A DNA stretch of 60,252 nt from Trichomonas tenax (lineage: Eukaryota; Parabasalia; Trichomonadida; Trichomonadidae): assembly GCA_023091735.1 (NCBI GenBank), contig JALKBU010000213.1, positions 1 to 60,252 of the forward strand. The letters are read 5' to 3'. The position numbers were made by a program, and so were the translations under genes. Below, one piece after another: positions 32,313-42,251 of the stretch; the stretch's first letter is position 1; every line of letters begins with the position of its first letter. A model generated the notes under the pieces. That model searched no databases. It had not been told where the DNA came from and was given only the letters and a program-made list of their open reading frames with translations.

Positions 32313-32861
32313 ATGACAGATGTTTTTAGTTGCATTGATAGAAGAAGAACAATTCGTCACTATGACCAAAACTGGAAGTGTCCACGCGAGCATTTGGAAG
32401 CTATAGTGAATGCCGCTTTAAAATCACCAACAGCGTGCAATCGCCAAAGCATTGATCTTTTAGTTATCCAAAACAAAGAGAAGCTTGATAAGATCAATGA
32501 GGTTGGCCTCAAAACACTAAAACACACGACAAGAGAACACATGCTTGAGAGAATAAATGAAGGCTATAAAAATGTTTTCACATGTGATGCACCAGTGCTT
32601 TTTCTTTTAGTTAAGAACGATAGAGTCAATCCTCTGTATACAGATGTTGATGCTGGAATCATGTGCGAATCCATAATGCTTACTGCTGCATCATTCGGAT
32701 ATGGAACAATGTGCATCGGTGTTTTAAGAGCAACAGATTTATATGAAGCAATTGGTGTTCATAAAGAAGATCTTGCAATGGCTGTTTGTATGGGTAAAAT
32801 CGAAGACGGCTTTGTTCCGGAGCCGAAGAAAAGGAAATGCAAAGCAACATATATTGATTAA
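32313..32861 (+). CDS. Nitroreductase-family flavoprotein
   Basis: 182-residue FMN-dependent nitroreductase-fold protein, expected to reduce nitro or quinone substrates with NAD(P)H. Family landmarks: an N-terminal RRRTIRHYD motif with the FMN-phosphate-binding arginines, SPTACNRQ (the substrate/FMN loop), DAGIMCESIMLTAASFGYGT (the core helix with the GLG-like turn), and a C-terminal tail rich in Lys/Arg. ATG 32313 is preferred over 32286 because TCATT lies 6 bases upstream; the extra N-terminal residues would be MNYMSLFIK. No targeting presequence is evident. A TAAA overlaps the stop codon. Enzymes of this family have been linked to 5-nitroimidazole activation in trichomonads; whether this one does that cannot be told from sequence. 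It converges on an ankyrin relic only 13 bp downstream. Confidence 0.9.
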   Translation: MTDVFSCIDRRRTIRHYDQNWKCPREHLEAIVNAALKSPTACNRQSIDLLVIQNKEKLDKINEVGLKTLKHTTREHMLERINEGYKNVFTCDAPVLFLLVKNDRVNPLYTDVDAGIMCESIMLTAASFGYGTMCIGVLRATDLYEAIGVHKEDLAMAVCMGKIEDGFVPEPKKRKCKATYID

Positions 32862-32874
32862 AATAATATTTTAG

Positions 32875-33330
32875 TTACAAATCATCAGGAATGTTTTGTT
32901 CGGCATCAGAAATGTTTTGTTCATGTTTTAGAATCCATTCTTCACGAGTGGCTGGTTTACGAAGCGGTTTACTTTGTTTGTTCTTTGCATCGACTTTGGG
33001 GCCTTTTGCAATAAGGAGATCCACAATTGTTTTCTTCTTATGCTTCATTAATGCTGTGTGAAGAGCAGTGCCATAAATTGCTAATTATTTCATATTTTTA
33101 TCTAAACATGATTCCTTATGACCTGAAGATGCAATTATATTTCCATTCTATAGAAGAATATGTGCATTCACTGTTGAATAACCTCGCACGTGATTGTTTT
33201 TAAATAAATATGTTTTTGAATGGCACAGCAGGCAATTTGTCAAAATTCTTATCCATCAGAGACTTTCGCATCTTCATGTAACCGAAGCAAGAAATGATAG
33301 AAGGTGCATTTTTAACTGCAAATGAAGGAA
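32875..33330 (-). pseudogene. Ankyrin-repeat pseudogene, C-terminal part
   Basis: The minus strand reads in one frame through YGTALHTALMKHKKKTIVDL and LLIAKGPKVDAKNKQSKPLR to a natural end (DAEQNIPDDL, TAA at 32875), a typical ankyrin plus charged tail. Upstream the same frame is interrupted by TAA and TAG stops (near 33090 and 33150), and further upstream (SIISCFGYMKMRKSLMDKN) needs a frame change. No start codon found. Confidence 0.65.
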
Positions 33331-33818
33331 ATTAGTTATGCCAAATCATTAGTTCTTCATAACATCAATTCCATATAAGACATATAGTGATGACTTAAAA
33401 GGAAATATATAATTTTTATTTGAAATTGCAAAAGAAATATAATTTCAGGTGTTAATTTAGACACATGTCGATATCGTGAAGGGCTAGAAATCTTTGTTTT
33501 AAAGGTGATGTATTTTTCGGTCATTTTGACATTTACATGACATAGTGATATTTATTTGTCAGATTCATTATCATATGTTGTTTGAGCATGAGAAGAGTAA
33601 AGAGTTAAGCGAGAATTCGCATTCACAGAGCCATTTTTGGAGACAATGAAGTGTTTAAACGAATCTACGAACAATTTTACGCCTTATTCAAAAGTCTGTT
33701 GTTATTGATCCACTTTGACTACTTTTGAGCGGATTTTTGACATTTTTGGGTGACGGAGGCCTTGTTTCCGTCGGAAAATCGATCAATCTAATTTTTGTCA
33801 ATAATTTGGAATTATTGA
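33331..33818. other. Spacer with motif cluster
   Basis: Positions 33527-33562 hold TTTTGACATTTACATGACA and TTTGTCAGA. No gene supported. Confidence 0.4.
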
Positions 33819-34160
33819 GTCAATTTTGAGTCCGGAAAAATTAACATAAATTGAATACTTTACGAGACGATACATAAAATACATATGAAGGTATCCTTTC
33901 CACAATCACGCACTCTGCTTTCTGTCCTACAGCATAGAACTCTCCCGTTTCTCTTCTCGTTTTACAACGAAAGAAATAATTTCTTCATCCAAAAAGTACC
34001 ATCAAAATAGCTAATTTTCTAGCCTCTTACTGTATATCGAGTGGATAATTGAAATATCACTCCTTATCTTTGCCTTTCTCGTCTAATAAACACTTTTTAA
34101 TATAAACGGTTATTGTAAAGTATTCAATTTGTAACATAATTTTTTCCGGAAAAATTGACA
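33819..34160. repeat. Foldback element, about 45-bp inverted termini
   Basis: GTCAATTTT...TCCGGAAAAA...AAATTGAATACTTTAC at 33819-33863 recurs inverted at 34115-34160 with a few indels. The 250-bp interior has no frame of note. MITE-like in size and form. Confidence 0.7.
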
Positions 34161-34413
34161 TTTCAAGAATTTATAATTTTGAGTTTGAATTTTTCTGACT
34201 TTTGTGAACTTTACAGCACCAAAAAATCTTTACAATATCTTGCATTTGTGTAATAAAATAGATTTATACTCACAGAAAAATATGTTGGGGATAATACTAT
34301 TCAATGTGAAAATTTTCTTTATTATCGCAAAATAAGGTATAATTATAGTCATGCAGCAACATGTGAACGGAAGTAAACGTCATTTAACATTATTATTAAC
34401 ATTCTTCTGGTCA

Positions 34414-34735
34414 TTTTAAAGGGACGTTTTTTGCCACGGCGTCCCCGTTGTAAACCATTCAATTTTGAACGGTTTATGAGGTCCACGACGAATTTTTTTT
34501 GACGTTTCGCATCCCCAAATGAACGACAAATGCGTAAATTTTTCAATGTGTTTTCGGGGAGCGCAGCCCCCGCCTATTAAAGATGAGAGTTGGCGAAGCT
34601 TAACAGCACTTGTACGAAGCACAATCACTTCTTAAGCGAAGCTTAAAAAAAATTCGTCGGGGACGCCATAAACAAAATTGAATGGTATACAGCGCGGACG
34701 CCCTGAGACGCCGTGGCAAACCAACACCTTTTAAA
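34414..34735. repeat. GC-rich foldback element, long imperfect palindrome
   Basis: Outer arms (TTTGCCACGGCGTC near 34431 and its complement near 34709), an ACCATTCAATTTTG word and an inner pair (GTTTATG...GACGAATTTTTTTT) all recur inverted around a centre near 34575. The segment is much more GC-rich than its surroundings. Two minus-strand frames inside are by-products of the palindrome. It resembles a MITE or an older inverted gene fragment. Confidence 0.75.
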
Positions 34736-34951
34736 GTCTAAAAATGTTTTCAACCAATCTTTGCAAAACATGATTTTTAGAATTGCCAACATATAATATT
34801 CTCATAATTCATAAAATTTTGATTTTTTGCGTAAAATGTTCAATTTTGTTAAATTCATATAGAAAATCATTAATCAATCCAAAATAACATGAGAAAATTT
34901 TGTGAGAAATCTTTAAAAATCCCCAAGCGCATCTATATCCAAAACCACAAT

Positions 34952-35063
34952 TCTTGACACATTTTGAAGAGTTTACAAAAAGTAACTTTTCTAAAATGGT
35001 TCACTTTTGTATCAAGAATGGAAATATTCGACAAAAGTGACATCCTGCGAGATGTCACTTTTG
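34952..35063 (+). repeat. Dispersed repeat copy 2 plus perfect 13-bp hairpin
   Basis: 34952-35035 is the second copy of the repeat at 23041-23128. It runs directly into CAAAAGTGACATC / GATGTCACTTTTG (35032-35044 and 35051-35063), a perfect stem with loop CTGCGA. The hairpin lies 64 bp upstream of the next gene's ATG. Confidence 0.75.
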
Positions 35064-35127
35064 GCGGATATTTCAAATTTTAATCGACTCAAATTAACGT
35101 CTTTTTGTCTTTGAAAATATATCAAAA

Positions 35128-36198
35128 ATGTTTGAGATTAGACAGCCAAGTTTTGTAACTAAAGGGGATCGTTCTCCTCGACGGAAATCACAATCCTATT
35201 ACTTCGATTACGATAACCAACCGGAAATACAGGAAATTATCATCGCGATTGTCAATGGAATAAGTATCGAAAATATCGACCCAAAGCTTTATGTTATGCT
35301 TTATAGACCGCTGTTGGAAACTTTCAACGAATTGCGAATGACAAAGAACAGAGCAGCGATAAATAACGTCTCAAAATCACTCGATTTTCTTCAAAAACTT
35401 ATGGAGTTGCCGAAGAAACCTGATACTTGCCAGGTAACATTGGATAACATAATATACTCAAATGGTGCAATTACTAAGTTAATGGAAGCATTAATGAATG
35501 GAAAAGAATTGCCAACTCTTCCACCAAAGCTTTACTCGATTCTTGAGCAGAACCTCAAAGATATGCTCAATACAGAAAACTCAAATATCGATCCAAGAAT
35601 AGTAAAACAAGGTTTATTCACACTGACAAAAGATCCAAAATATCAACCTCCTAAAATCGTCGAAGAACCGATAATCAACAACGAACCAAAGCAGAAGAAT
35701 AAGATAGAGCTTGTGAACCAGCGCCTTAAGGCTCAACTCCAGAAGAATGATGTCGAATTAAAGGCAGAACTTGAAACTTTGAAGGCAAATTATAATGCTC
35801 AGTTGAGGCTCGTTGAATTTAACAAAGAAAATCTTTACACTTACGAGTCAACTATTAACAGTCCAGAATTAAATGATCTAAAATCGAAAGAGCTTTATTT
35901 CAAGTCCATTCACAGCAACAAGAAGGCTGAGATCATTCATAACAGAATAAATAACATAATAGAGTCGGCTAAATCTGAAAATAGAAGGAAGATCGAATCT
36001 GAAATTAATGCTCAGCGCAAAAATATCCAAGAAAACTATGAATCTAAATGTCGTATTAAGGTCAACCATTATAAGTATCTCGCGAAGATTCTCAAGCAAA
36101 ATGCTCAAAAAGAAATCAATAAGATTAATTGTGAGAACTGCATTAAGTCTGCACCGTCACTGCCACTTTTAAGCGGCAGAAGGAAGTCTATTAATTAA
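35128..36198 (+). CDS. Coiled-coil protein, 356 aa
   Basis: Unrecognised protein. Residues 1-30 are basic and polar (GDRSPRRKSQSY). Residues about 30-170 look like a small helical domain. From about 190 to 335 the sequence is a continuous charged helix with coiled-coil character (KAQLQKNDVELKAELETLKA and similar), and the tail is basic (LLSGRRKSIN). The size and the helical-domain-plus-coiled-coil layout recall cytoskeletal or basal-body-associated proteins, but that is only inference. TCAAA immediately precedes the ATG (about 8 bases) and a hairpin with the dispersed repeat lies just upstream. TAAA overlaps the stop. Confidence 0.85.
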   Translation: MFEIRQPSFVTKGDRSPRRKSQSYYFDYDNQPEIQEIIIAIVNGISIENIDPKLYVMLYRPLLETFNELRMTKNRAAINNVSKSLDFLQKLMELPKKPDTCQVTLDNIIYSNGAITKLMEALMNGKELPTLPPKLYSILEQNLKDMLNTENSNIDPRIVKQGLFTLTKDPKYQPPKIVEEPIINNEPKQKNKIELVNQRLKAQLQKNDVELKAELETLKANYNAQLRLVEFNKENLYTYESTINSPELNDLKSKELYFKSIHSNKKAEIIHNRINNIIESAKSENRRKIESEINAQRKNIQENYESKCRIKVNHYKYLAKILKQNAQKEINKINCENCIKSAPSLPLLSGRRKSIN

Positions 36199-37029
36199 AT
36201 GTTTGTGTTTGTATTTTTATGAAAACAAAAAATCTATTTTTACTATTTTGAAGCGCCGGTTATCATTACATAGGGCTGATTTGGCTTTCTATGCAATGAC
36301 AGCATTTCGGTGAAAAAATTATAAAATGACAATTAATTAGTTCTTTGCTAAAATGCGTTTGAATATGCATCGAGCTAAGACTAGCATCAAATGGATATAG
36401 TAAAATAATGCATAAATTTGAAAATAATTTAGGAAATTTTGCGATTTAGATGAAAAACGATCCAGACTATGTTCATTGGATTCAAAACAAGCAGCATATT
36501 ATATGAGTCTACGATGACATTCGAAAAAAGTCATTTGTTGAACTTCATATTTTTAAATTGATATAAATGTTTACAAATTTATGTGTAAAACGATGCGCAT
36601 AAAGACTCAAAACAATTTTTATTTCATACATTATTGAAATCAAGACTAAACTCCTTAATTCGAACCATGATTAGAGTATCTGCAAAATTATTGTTTCTTT
36701 TCAAGGCATTAAACGTACAATCTTAAATAACTGGGTAGTTTTTAACATTCATGCTTTTCAATAACTTCTTTTACACTTAATTGATATCATTGATATTCAG
36801 ATCAACAGATGCTTATAATTCGTGTTCATATCGGCCTCATATATATGTATTGCACATGTGTTGTATCAACATCTGTTTTATATTGCGAGAATTGAGAAAT
36901 TATTTGATGTTGCTAACTAACTCTTTCTAAAATAGGCGTCCGTAGGCTTTTATATATTTAATTCTATGGAATCTTTCAAACTCATTTGATCATCAATATG
37001 ATATTACATCGATCAATGATATTTTGTTA
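36199..37029. other. AT-rich spacer
   Basis: No gene recognised. It merges into ankyrin debris from about 37030. Confidence 0.4.
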
Positions 37030-37790
37030 TCACTTCAATATAAATTTTCGATGTTAACTGCAGTTGAAATGACTTTTTTTCTAAAATGTTCAATTATTTG
37101 TTCAACATTGTGCTGATACCAACATCACATTAATCAATCATTTGCTTATAATAGTGATGTGTAATTTATCTCATTTGTTCATCATTGTGATACATTGCCA
37201 TTAAAAAGAGATCATTTGAAATCACTCAATTTCTTGTGAGTCATGGTACTGGATAATATACCTAGTTTTGTCACATTTCATACTAAAATTCATTTGAAAA
37301 ACATAATCATAACTTGCTATTCATTGATTATATAAACAGGTTTACTTGCAATGATTGAAGCATCAAATGTAAGTGAATCTACAAGGACATATTCACATTG
37401 TTCCAATCCTTTATATATGAAATATTTTCCTCTATAATTTTACAGGGGGACTACATTTCTGTGACTCTCGAATAAAACCACATTTTTGGTTGCAATCAAA
37501 ATGAATTCACTTGAGATTGTTCAATATCTTGTTGATCATGACAATGATGTCACCAAGGAACTCATCAGACATTCTCATTTGATTATCATTAAATATCAAT
37601 ATATATATCATTTGGGCTTCACTTTTCTATCATACAAATCAATCTCATTTGATGATCACTGAGAACTGCGTGTGTTGTGGGTTCTCCTGAGGCCATTCAA
37701 TATCTAAAGTCAAAAATTAGAACATGAAAATGCAACATTAAAAAATCGAAGAACATTTTAAATTAGTATCATTATTTATCAGTGTTACAA
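37030..37790 (+). pseudogene. Decayed ankyrin-repeat gene
   Basis: Successive plus-strand pieces are ankyrin units out of frame with each other: NVQLFVQHCADTNI (near 37085), IAIKKRSFEITQFLVSHGTG with a following stop (37194-37256), TTFLVAIKMNSLEIVQYLVD (near 37480) and VVGSPEAIQYLKSK (near 37670). The regular spacing of about 100-300 bp and the shared strand indicate one multi-repeat gene with many lesions. Confidence 0.65.
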
Positions 37791-38410
37791 AAACCATTAA
37801 TCGAGGAATGCATACAACTTCACAATGTTCATCTAAATCCAAAACAAAAATATGATGTTGTCATTTGACACGATTTTTTTGATTCAGTTTATTATCAAGA
37901 TTCATTTTTAAGCAATGATTTTATGATAAATTGCTTTTAATAGAGCAAGTTAACACAAAAATAATGACCAAAAAGTGAAACGTTCACGCCATCAATTATC
38001 CTCTGAATCATTGGATTATATAAAGAATTATGACTTTTAACCTTCATATCCATCTTTTAATCTTTGAATTATATTCAGTGAATGATCTTATTCAGTCCAT
38101 ATTCAACATTCCACAATTTGAAAATTAAATTCCTCGAAAATTCTCTTTAAAAACCACAAAAACAATATTGACATTGATTTTTATAACATTTTCAACAACA
38201 ATTTTGACCCAATGTTGTAACACAAAATTTGATCAAAGGTTTGGAAACTTCGAAGCGCCTTAGCAATTTGCTTCAAACTCATAGTATATACTATATAGGT
38301 CCTAGAGATGCTATAGCTTGAAGAACTAAGGAAACTAGTTTCCATACCTTTATTTGATCGAATTTTGAAAACCAAAATCCAAGCAAAAATCTTCGAGATT
38401 TAAATAAAAC
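37791..38410. other. Spacer, nothing recognised
   Basis: AT-rich DNA between ankyrin debris and the 3' end of the kinase gene. TCATTTGACACG occurs near 37861. No gene supported. Confidence 0.4.
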
Positions 38411-39340
38411 TCAGAACAAACATGGTTTAATCGAGCGAATCCTTAGAGGTGAGTTTGCTGGCATTTGTAGTTTCACTAATTGGCCCATTGTGTTTGCTCT
38501 CTTCACGGAGCTAATGTTTGGAAGCGAATTTCTCGAAGCTGAGGACTCATTCATCGTGTGGTCGAGCATATCTTTGGCCGTTAAGCGGTCCTTTGGCTCT
38601 AAAACGAGCGCATTCTTTACAATCCAACCGATGATGCCCTGCGCTTGCACGTTGAATTCGAGGTTGTTGGTCTTTACATCGCGAAGGTACTGTGTTTCGC
38701 TTGTGCAAACGAAAGGCAAAAATCCTGTTGCCATAATGTGCATTGTTACGGCAAATGACCATATATCTGCCTTCATGCCATCGTAGTTCGATGTGTTTAT
38801 TACTTCTGGTGCCATTAAGAGATATGTTCCACATAACGTTTTCATGCTCGTTGAATTTTCTTTGCAGAAGCCGAAATCTATGAGTTTCACGTGCCAGTAC
38901 TTGTCGAACATAATATTCGCTGGCTTAATGTCGCGGTGGCTGATGCCTCTCATGTGTAAGTAGTGTAAAGCTTCGAGCGTCTCTTGGCAGATCCTTATTT
39001 GCTCAGACTGCCTAAAAATGCGGTTGTTGTTTATGTGGTGCTGCATGTCTCCGTTTTCCATGTATTCCATCACAATCATGATGTAATTTTGAGCATAAAT
39101 TATATCATGGCATTTAGCAATGTTAAAATGATTTAAGCGCGAGTAGATTCGAAGTTCGTTCTCGACGTACTGAACGGCGTTGAGCCTTGTTATTGACTTC
39201 CTGTCAATGCATTTGAATGCAAACTTTTCGAGCGTTTTGCTGTTGTAACCAACATAGACAGTAGAGAAACCACCAGAACCGATCTCCTTTTCAATCACGT
39301 ACTTACCAATTTGAGTTCCAGGTTCAATTAATTCTCCCAT
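38411..39340 (-). CDS. Ser/Thr protein kinase, CAMK-like
   Basis: Compact active-looking kinase. Numbering is from the upstream in-frame ATG at 39385; I prefer ATG 39340 (M16, GELIEPGTQIGKY) because the first 15 residues are an AT-rich hydrophobic run unlike a kinase N-terminus. Landmarks: glycine loop GSGGFSTV (36-43), VAIK-type lysine K58, alpha-C glutamate near 77, HRDIKPAN catalytic loop (150-157), DFG (170-172), and APE (192-194) after a CGTYLLM activation segment. All catalytic residues are present. After the domain (ends about 275) comes a short Ser/Asn/Arg-rich tail without a further domain, possibly regulatory. The CAMK/SNF1-like grouping is by general look. Expected in the cytoplasm; substrate unknown. 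Confidence 0.9.
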   Translation of the reverse strand: MGELIEPGTQIGKYVIEKEIGSGGFSTVYVGYNSKTLEKFAFKCIDRKSITRLNAVQYVENELRIYSRLNHFNIAKCHDIIYAQNYIMIVMEYMENGDMQHHINNNRIFRQSEQIRICQETLEALHYLHMRGISHRDIKPANIMFDKYWHVKLIDFGFCKENSTSMKTLCGTYLLMAPEVINTSNYDGMKADIWSFAVTMHIMATGFLPFVCTSETQYLRDVKTNNLEFNVQAQGIIGWIVKNALVLEPKDRLTAKDMLDHTMNESSASRNSLPNISSVKRANTMGQLVKLQMPANSPLRIRSIKPCLF

Positions 39341-41213
39341 CAAAAAACAAAAATAAAATACTACTTTTTTTGATAAATTTAGCATTTGCTTGGCCTGTGT
39401 ATGCTAAATATGATTATTTTTTGAACTTTTCTATCAAAACTTCATTATCAAAAATATTTTGTAGAATATACTCCCAATGTTGTATATTTTAGAAATAAGC
39501 GATTAAAAATTTGATACAAACATTCGCAAAATTGAAAATATTCTTTACAAACCCTTCAAAAATTATTTGGGGTGATTATTCTCATTCAAAATTTTTAATG
39601 TTTTGTGAAGGTACCTTCCCCACTTTTAATATAACTTTGGATATATTCGTTTATATTGAACAGTAGAGCGTTTTTCTAAATAATAAATTTCAATTGAAAT
39701 CGTGAAAAATACTATGCGCATGATAAATAAATGAGAAAACAATTTTTTTCGATATCCAATTGAAAGTTTTTACGGTTCTTGAATGAAGAAATTTTATATG
39801 ATTTCTACAGTTCATCTAATATAAATGATATTCCTACGGTAAAATTGTGAGATTATATTCAATGTGACAAAAATAACGTGCTGTCTTACTCAAAATTGCC
39901 AATCTTGATTTTCTGAACTTTTAAACGGCTTTCCATCAACATCAAATTCAATATAATCACAATTTATTTCTAGCAATTCATTGAATTAGAATCTATTATT
40001 TATACATATTATGGTATAGAATTTTTAAATAACAGTTAATGTTTGTCAAAACCGCTTTGTAAACAATTTATCAACATTTTTGGTTTAATCAGCACTACTA
40101 TAGATATAAAATTTGGTTTTCAATTTTTTGTTAAAAAATTTCGATCGAAACATTGAACAGACATTTCCAAGATATATAGTTTTATTAACTTTTTGGTTGA
40201 AAATGTTGAGAGCGGGATCAAAAGTGACGAAAATCGGTATATTATTGCGACAAAAGGAGTCAGGAAAATAAAATCTTCAGATTCAGTTATTGTTCGGTGA
40301 TCTGTGCTGTAATATCAAAGAAAAACATTTTATTCCAAGAAAAATATTTTTATCATTGGATTAGTCGGACTTTTGAACATAAAATTAAAAATAACTTCGA
40401 TAATCATAGCTAATTTTAAAAGCCCGTGGCATTTATTGAAAAATCAAAAAATATTATTCGGATTTGCTGCATTTTCACTGGCTTATCCATCGTTATAATA
40501 CCTACTTTCGACTGCAGTTTATATCAATGCTCGGTCACTACTGTTGTGCTTAATTTTGATTCAAATTCCCGCGATCTTTGTGAATTTGTTTATATTGGTC
40601 TGTTTCCAAGTGTACAGATATCAGCTGTTCGCCTATTATTATGCCGTATACATAAAAATACCCAACACCTATTTCTGATGTCCTTTGTTGCTTATTTTGA
40701 CCCATAAATGCAATTGGACATTATAAATGTGCAGGGCTATAATATGGCATCCATTCGAAATGATTATGGCCATATAAACGAGTGTTATTGACTAATATTT
40801 ATGGAATTTAAAAAATTAAAACTTTAATATCGTTATTCCTGAACAAAGCGCTTCACGACATGATGTCATAACTAAATATTAAACATTTAAGCCAAAATAC
40901 TATAAATGCAAAATCTCATTCTAGGAATTTCCTCACAAACGACAATTTCCAGCATTGCAGCATTATTACATTGAACAACAAATGACATTAGTATTATTTA
41001 TTTATGATATCGACGTTGAGAATCATATGATATCAAATTGTATTTCTCACATGGATCGAATGATACTTCAGAATGAATGTTCATAATATACATTATAAAT
41101 ATCACATAAATTCTTACTCCCAACTGCTCATTTAATAAAATTAATTTTGATTTTGAATTTCAAATAATTTCTTCATTTATTATTGCAAACTCGTGTAGAA
41201 TAAACTTAGATAG
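39341..41213. other. Long AT-rich spacer
   Basis: No supported gene. A 12-bp palindrome GAAGGTACCTTC lies near 39607. Around 40480-40690 the DNA is less AT-rich and both strands are open for 50-90 codons without ATG starts or a recognisable domain. Confidence 0.4.
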
Positions 41214-41976
41214 TTAATTCTTGAGCCATGCATCTTCATTCGTATGATAAATCATCATTTTTAAAATCAAAAATGTTTTTTCTTTAATCGAGCAACGAAG
41301 CATAAACAGATGTAGCAACACACATGTGACAATCGATATCATATAGCTAACAGAGTTAACATACTTGAAATTCGGAAGCAAACATAAAACATTTGGATTG
41401 ATAAATCGCATCCAAATGTCAAAAAATAGTCACAGGAATTGAAGATGAGCCAGAAGCACAGAGGTCCAGGAATTCCATTTGCTATTGCCCAGAACTTATT
41501 AGCGCCGACTGCATAATGGTAATTTGTAATCCAATCCTGAGGATTTCCATCGATTAATGTCTCCGGAGACGTGGAAATAGATAAACCTAAAAATTCAGTA
41601 TTTGGACTTTCAAGCTGAGTGCATCTCGAAGGACGAACAAATTTTCTCGAAAATTTAGTAATGCTCGAGTATAGTGGATTTGAGCTTTGATTGAAATAGA
41701 AAATTCCTTCGGGAAAATCAATTGGAAAAGAAACCAAAAAGTTAAAGGTTCCATTGATATAGAAGCTTTCATTCAATGATCCAAAGACACCAAATCGATC
41801 GACTTCGTTGATATATGAAACCTGTTTATCGAGCAATATTTTTATCTTTATTAAAAAGGGCATTTTTGGTTGAATTATGATGGAATATACCCATGACGTG
41901 TCATTTATGTTTGCAAACCTATATCCACATATGCTCCTTTCTCTTTGTAACAAAGAACTTTAAATCTTTTTGACAT
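41214..41976 (-). pseudogene. Broken type I membrane protein gene
   Basis: A minus-strand ectodomain-like sequence with N-glycosylation sequons (NDTS, NESF, NGTF, NQSS) and cysteines is followed, after a one-base frame step in a T-run near 41425, by a membrane span (SYMISIVTCVLLHLFML) and a short cytoplasmic tail ending EDAWLKN. At the 5' side an ATG at 41976 (MSKRFKV) lies one frame off the main body, so a second single-base step is needed near 41955. No ATG exists in the main frame. No family recognised. As in the BspA-like gene, the lesions are single-base and at least one is in a T-run. The order of the parts suggests a cell-surface glycoprotein. Confidence 0.5.
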
Positions 41977-42251
41977 CGTCATTTGACAGAAATCTGTTTA
42001 TTTAGCAAATTCAGACAAAAAATCATTATTTTTCGTTCTTTGCTATTATAAGAATCAAAAAATCATTATGTTATTCATAACTCTATGCCAAAAGATATCT
42101 TTCTATGCCTGATGCATCAATTTTCAACTTAAAAAAATCATTAAAGATGATAATAAGATTCCAATTTTTGGTGTTTTTGATACATGAAGAGTAGAGCAAG
42201 ATGTGTGATAATAGATTATGAAATAAAAAACAAGATTTATAGTAACACATA

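Noticed and set aside
34349..34628. Two minus-strand frames in the GC-rich palindrome
   Set aside because: They arise from the inverted repeat itself and resemble no protein.
40426..40707. 93-codon plus-strand frame
   Set aside because: Starts with GTG; the opposite strand is also open, and no family is recognised.
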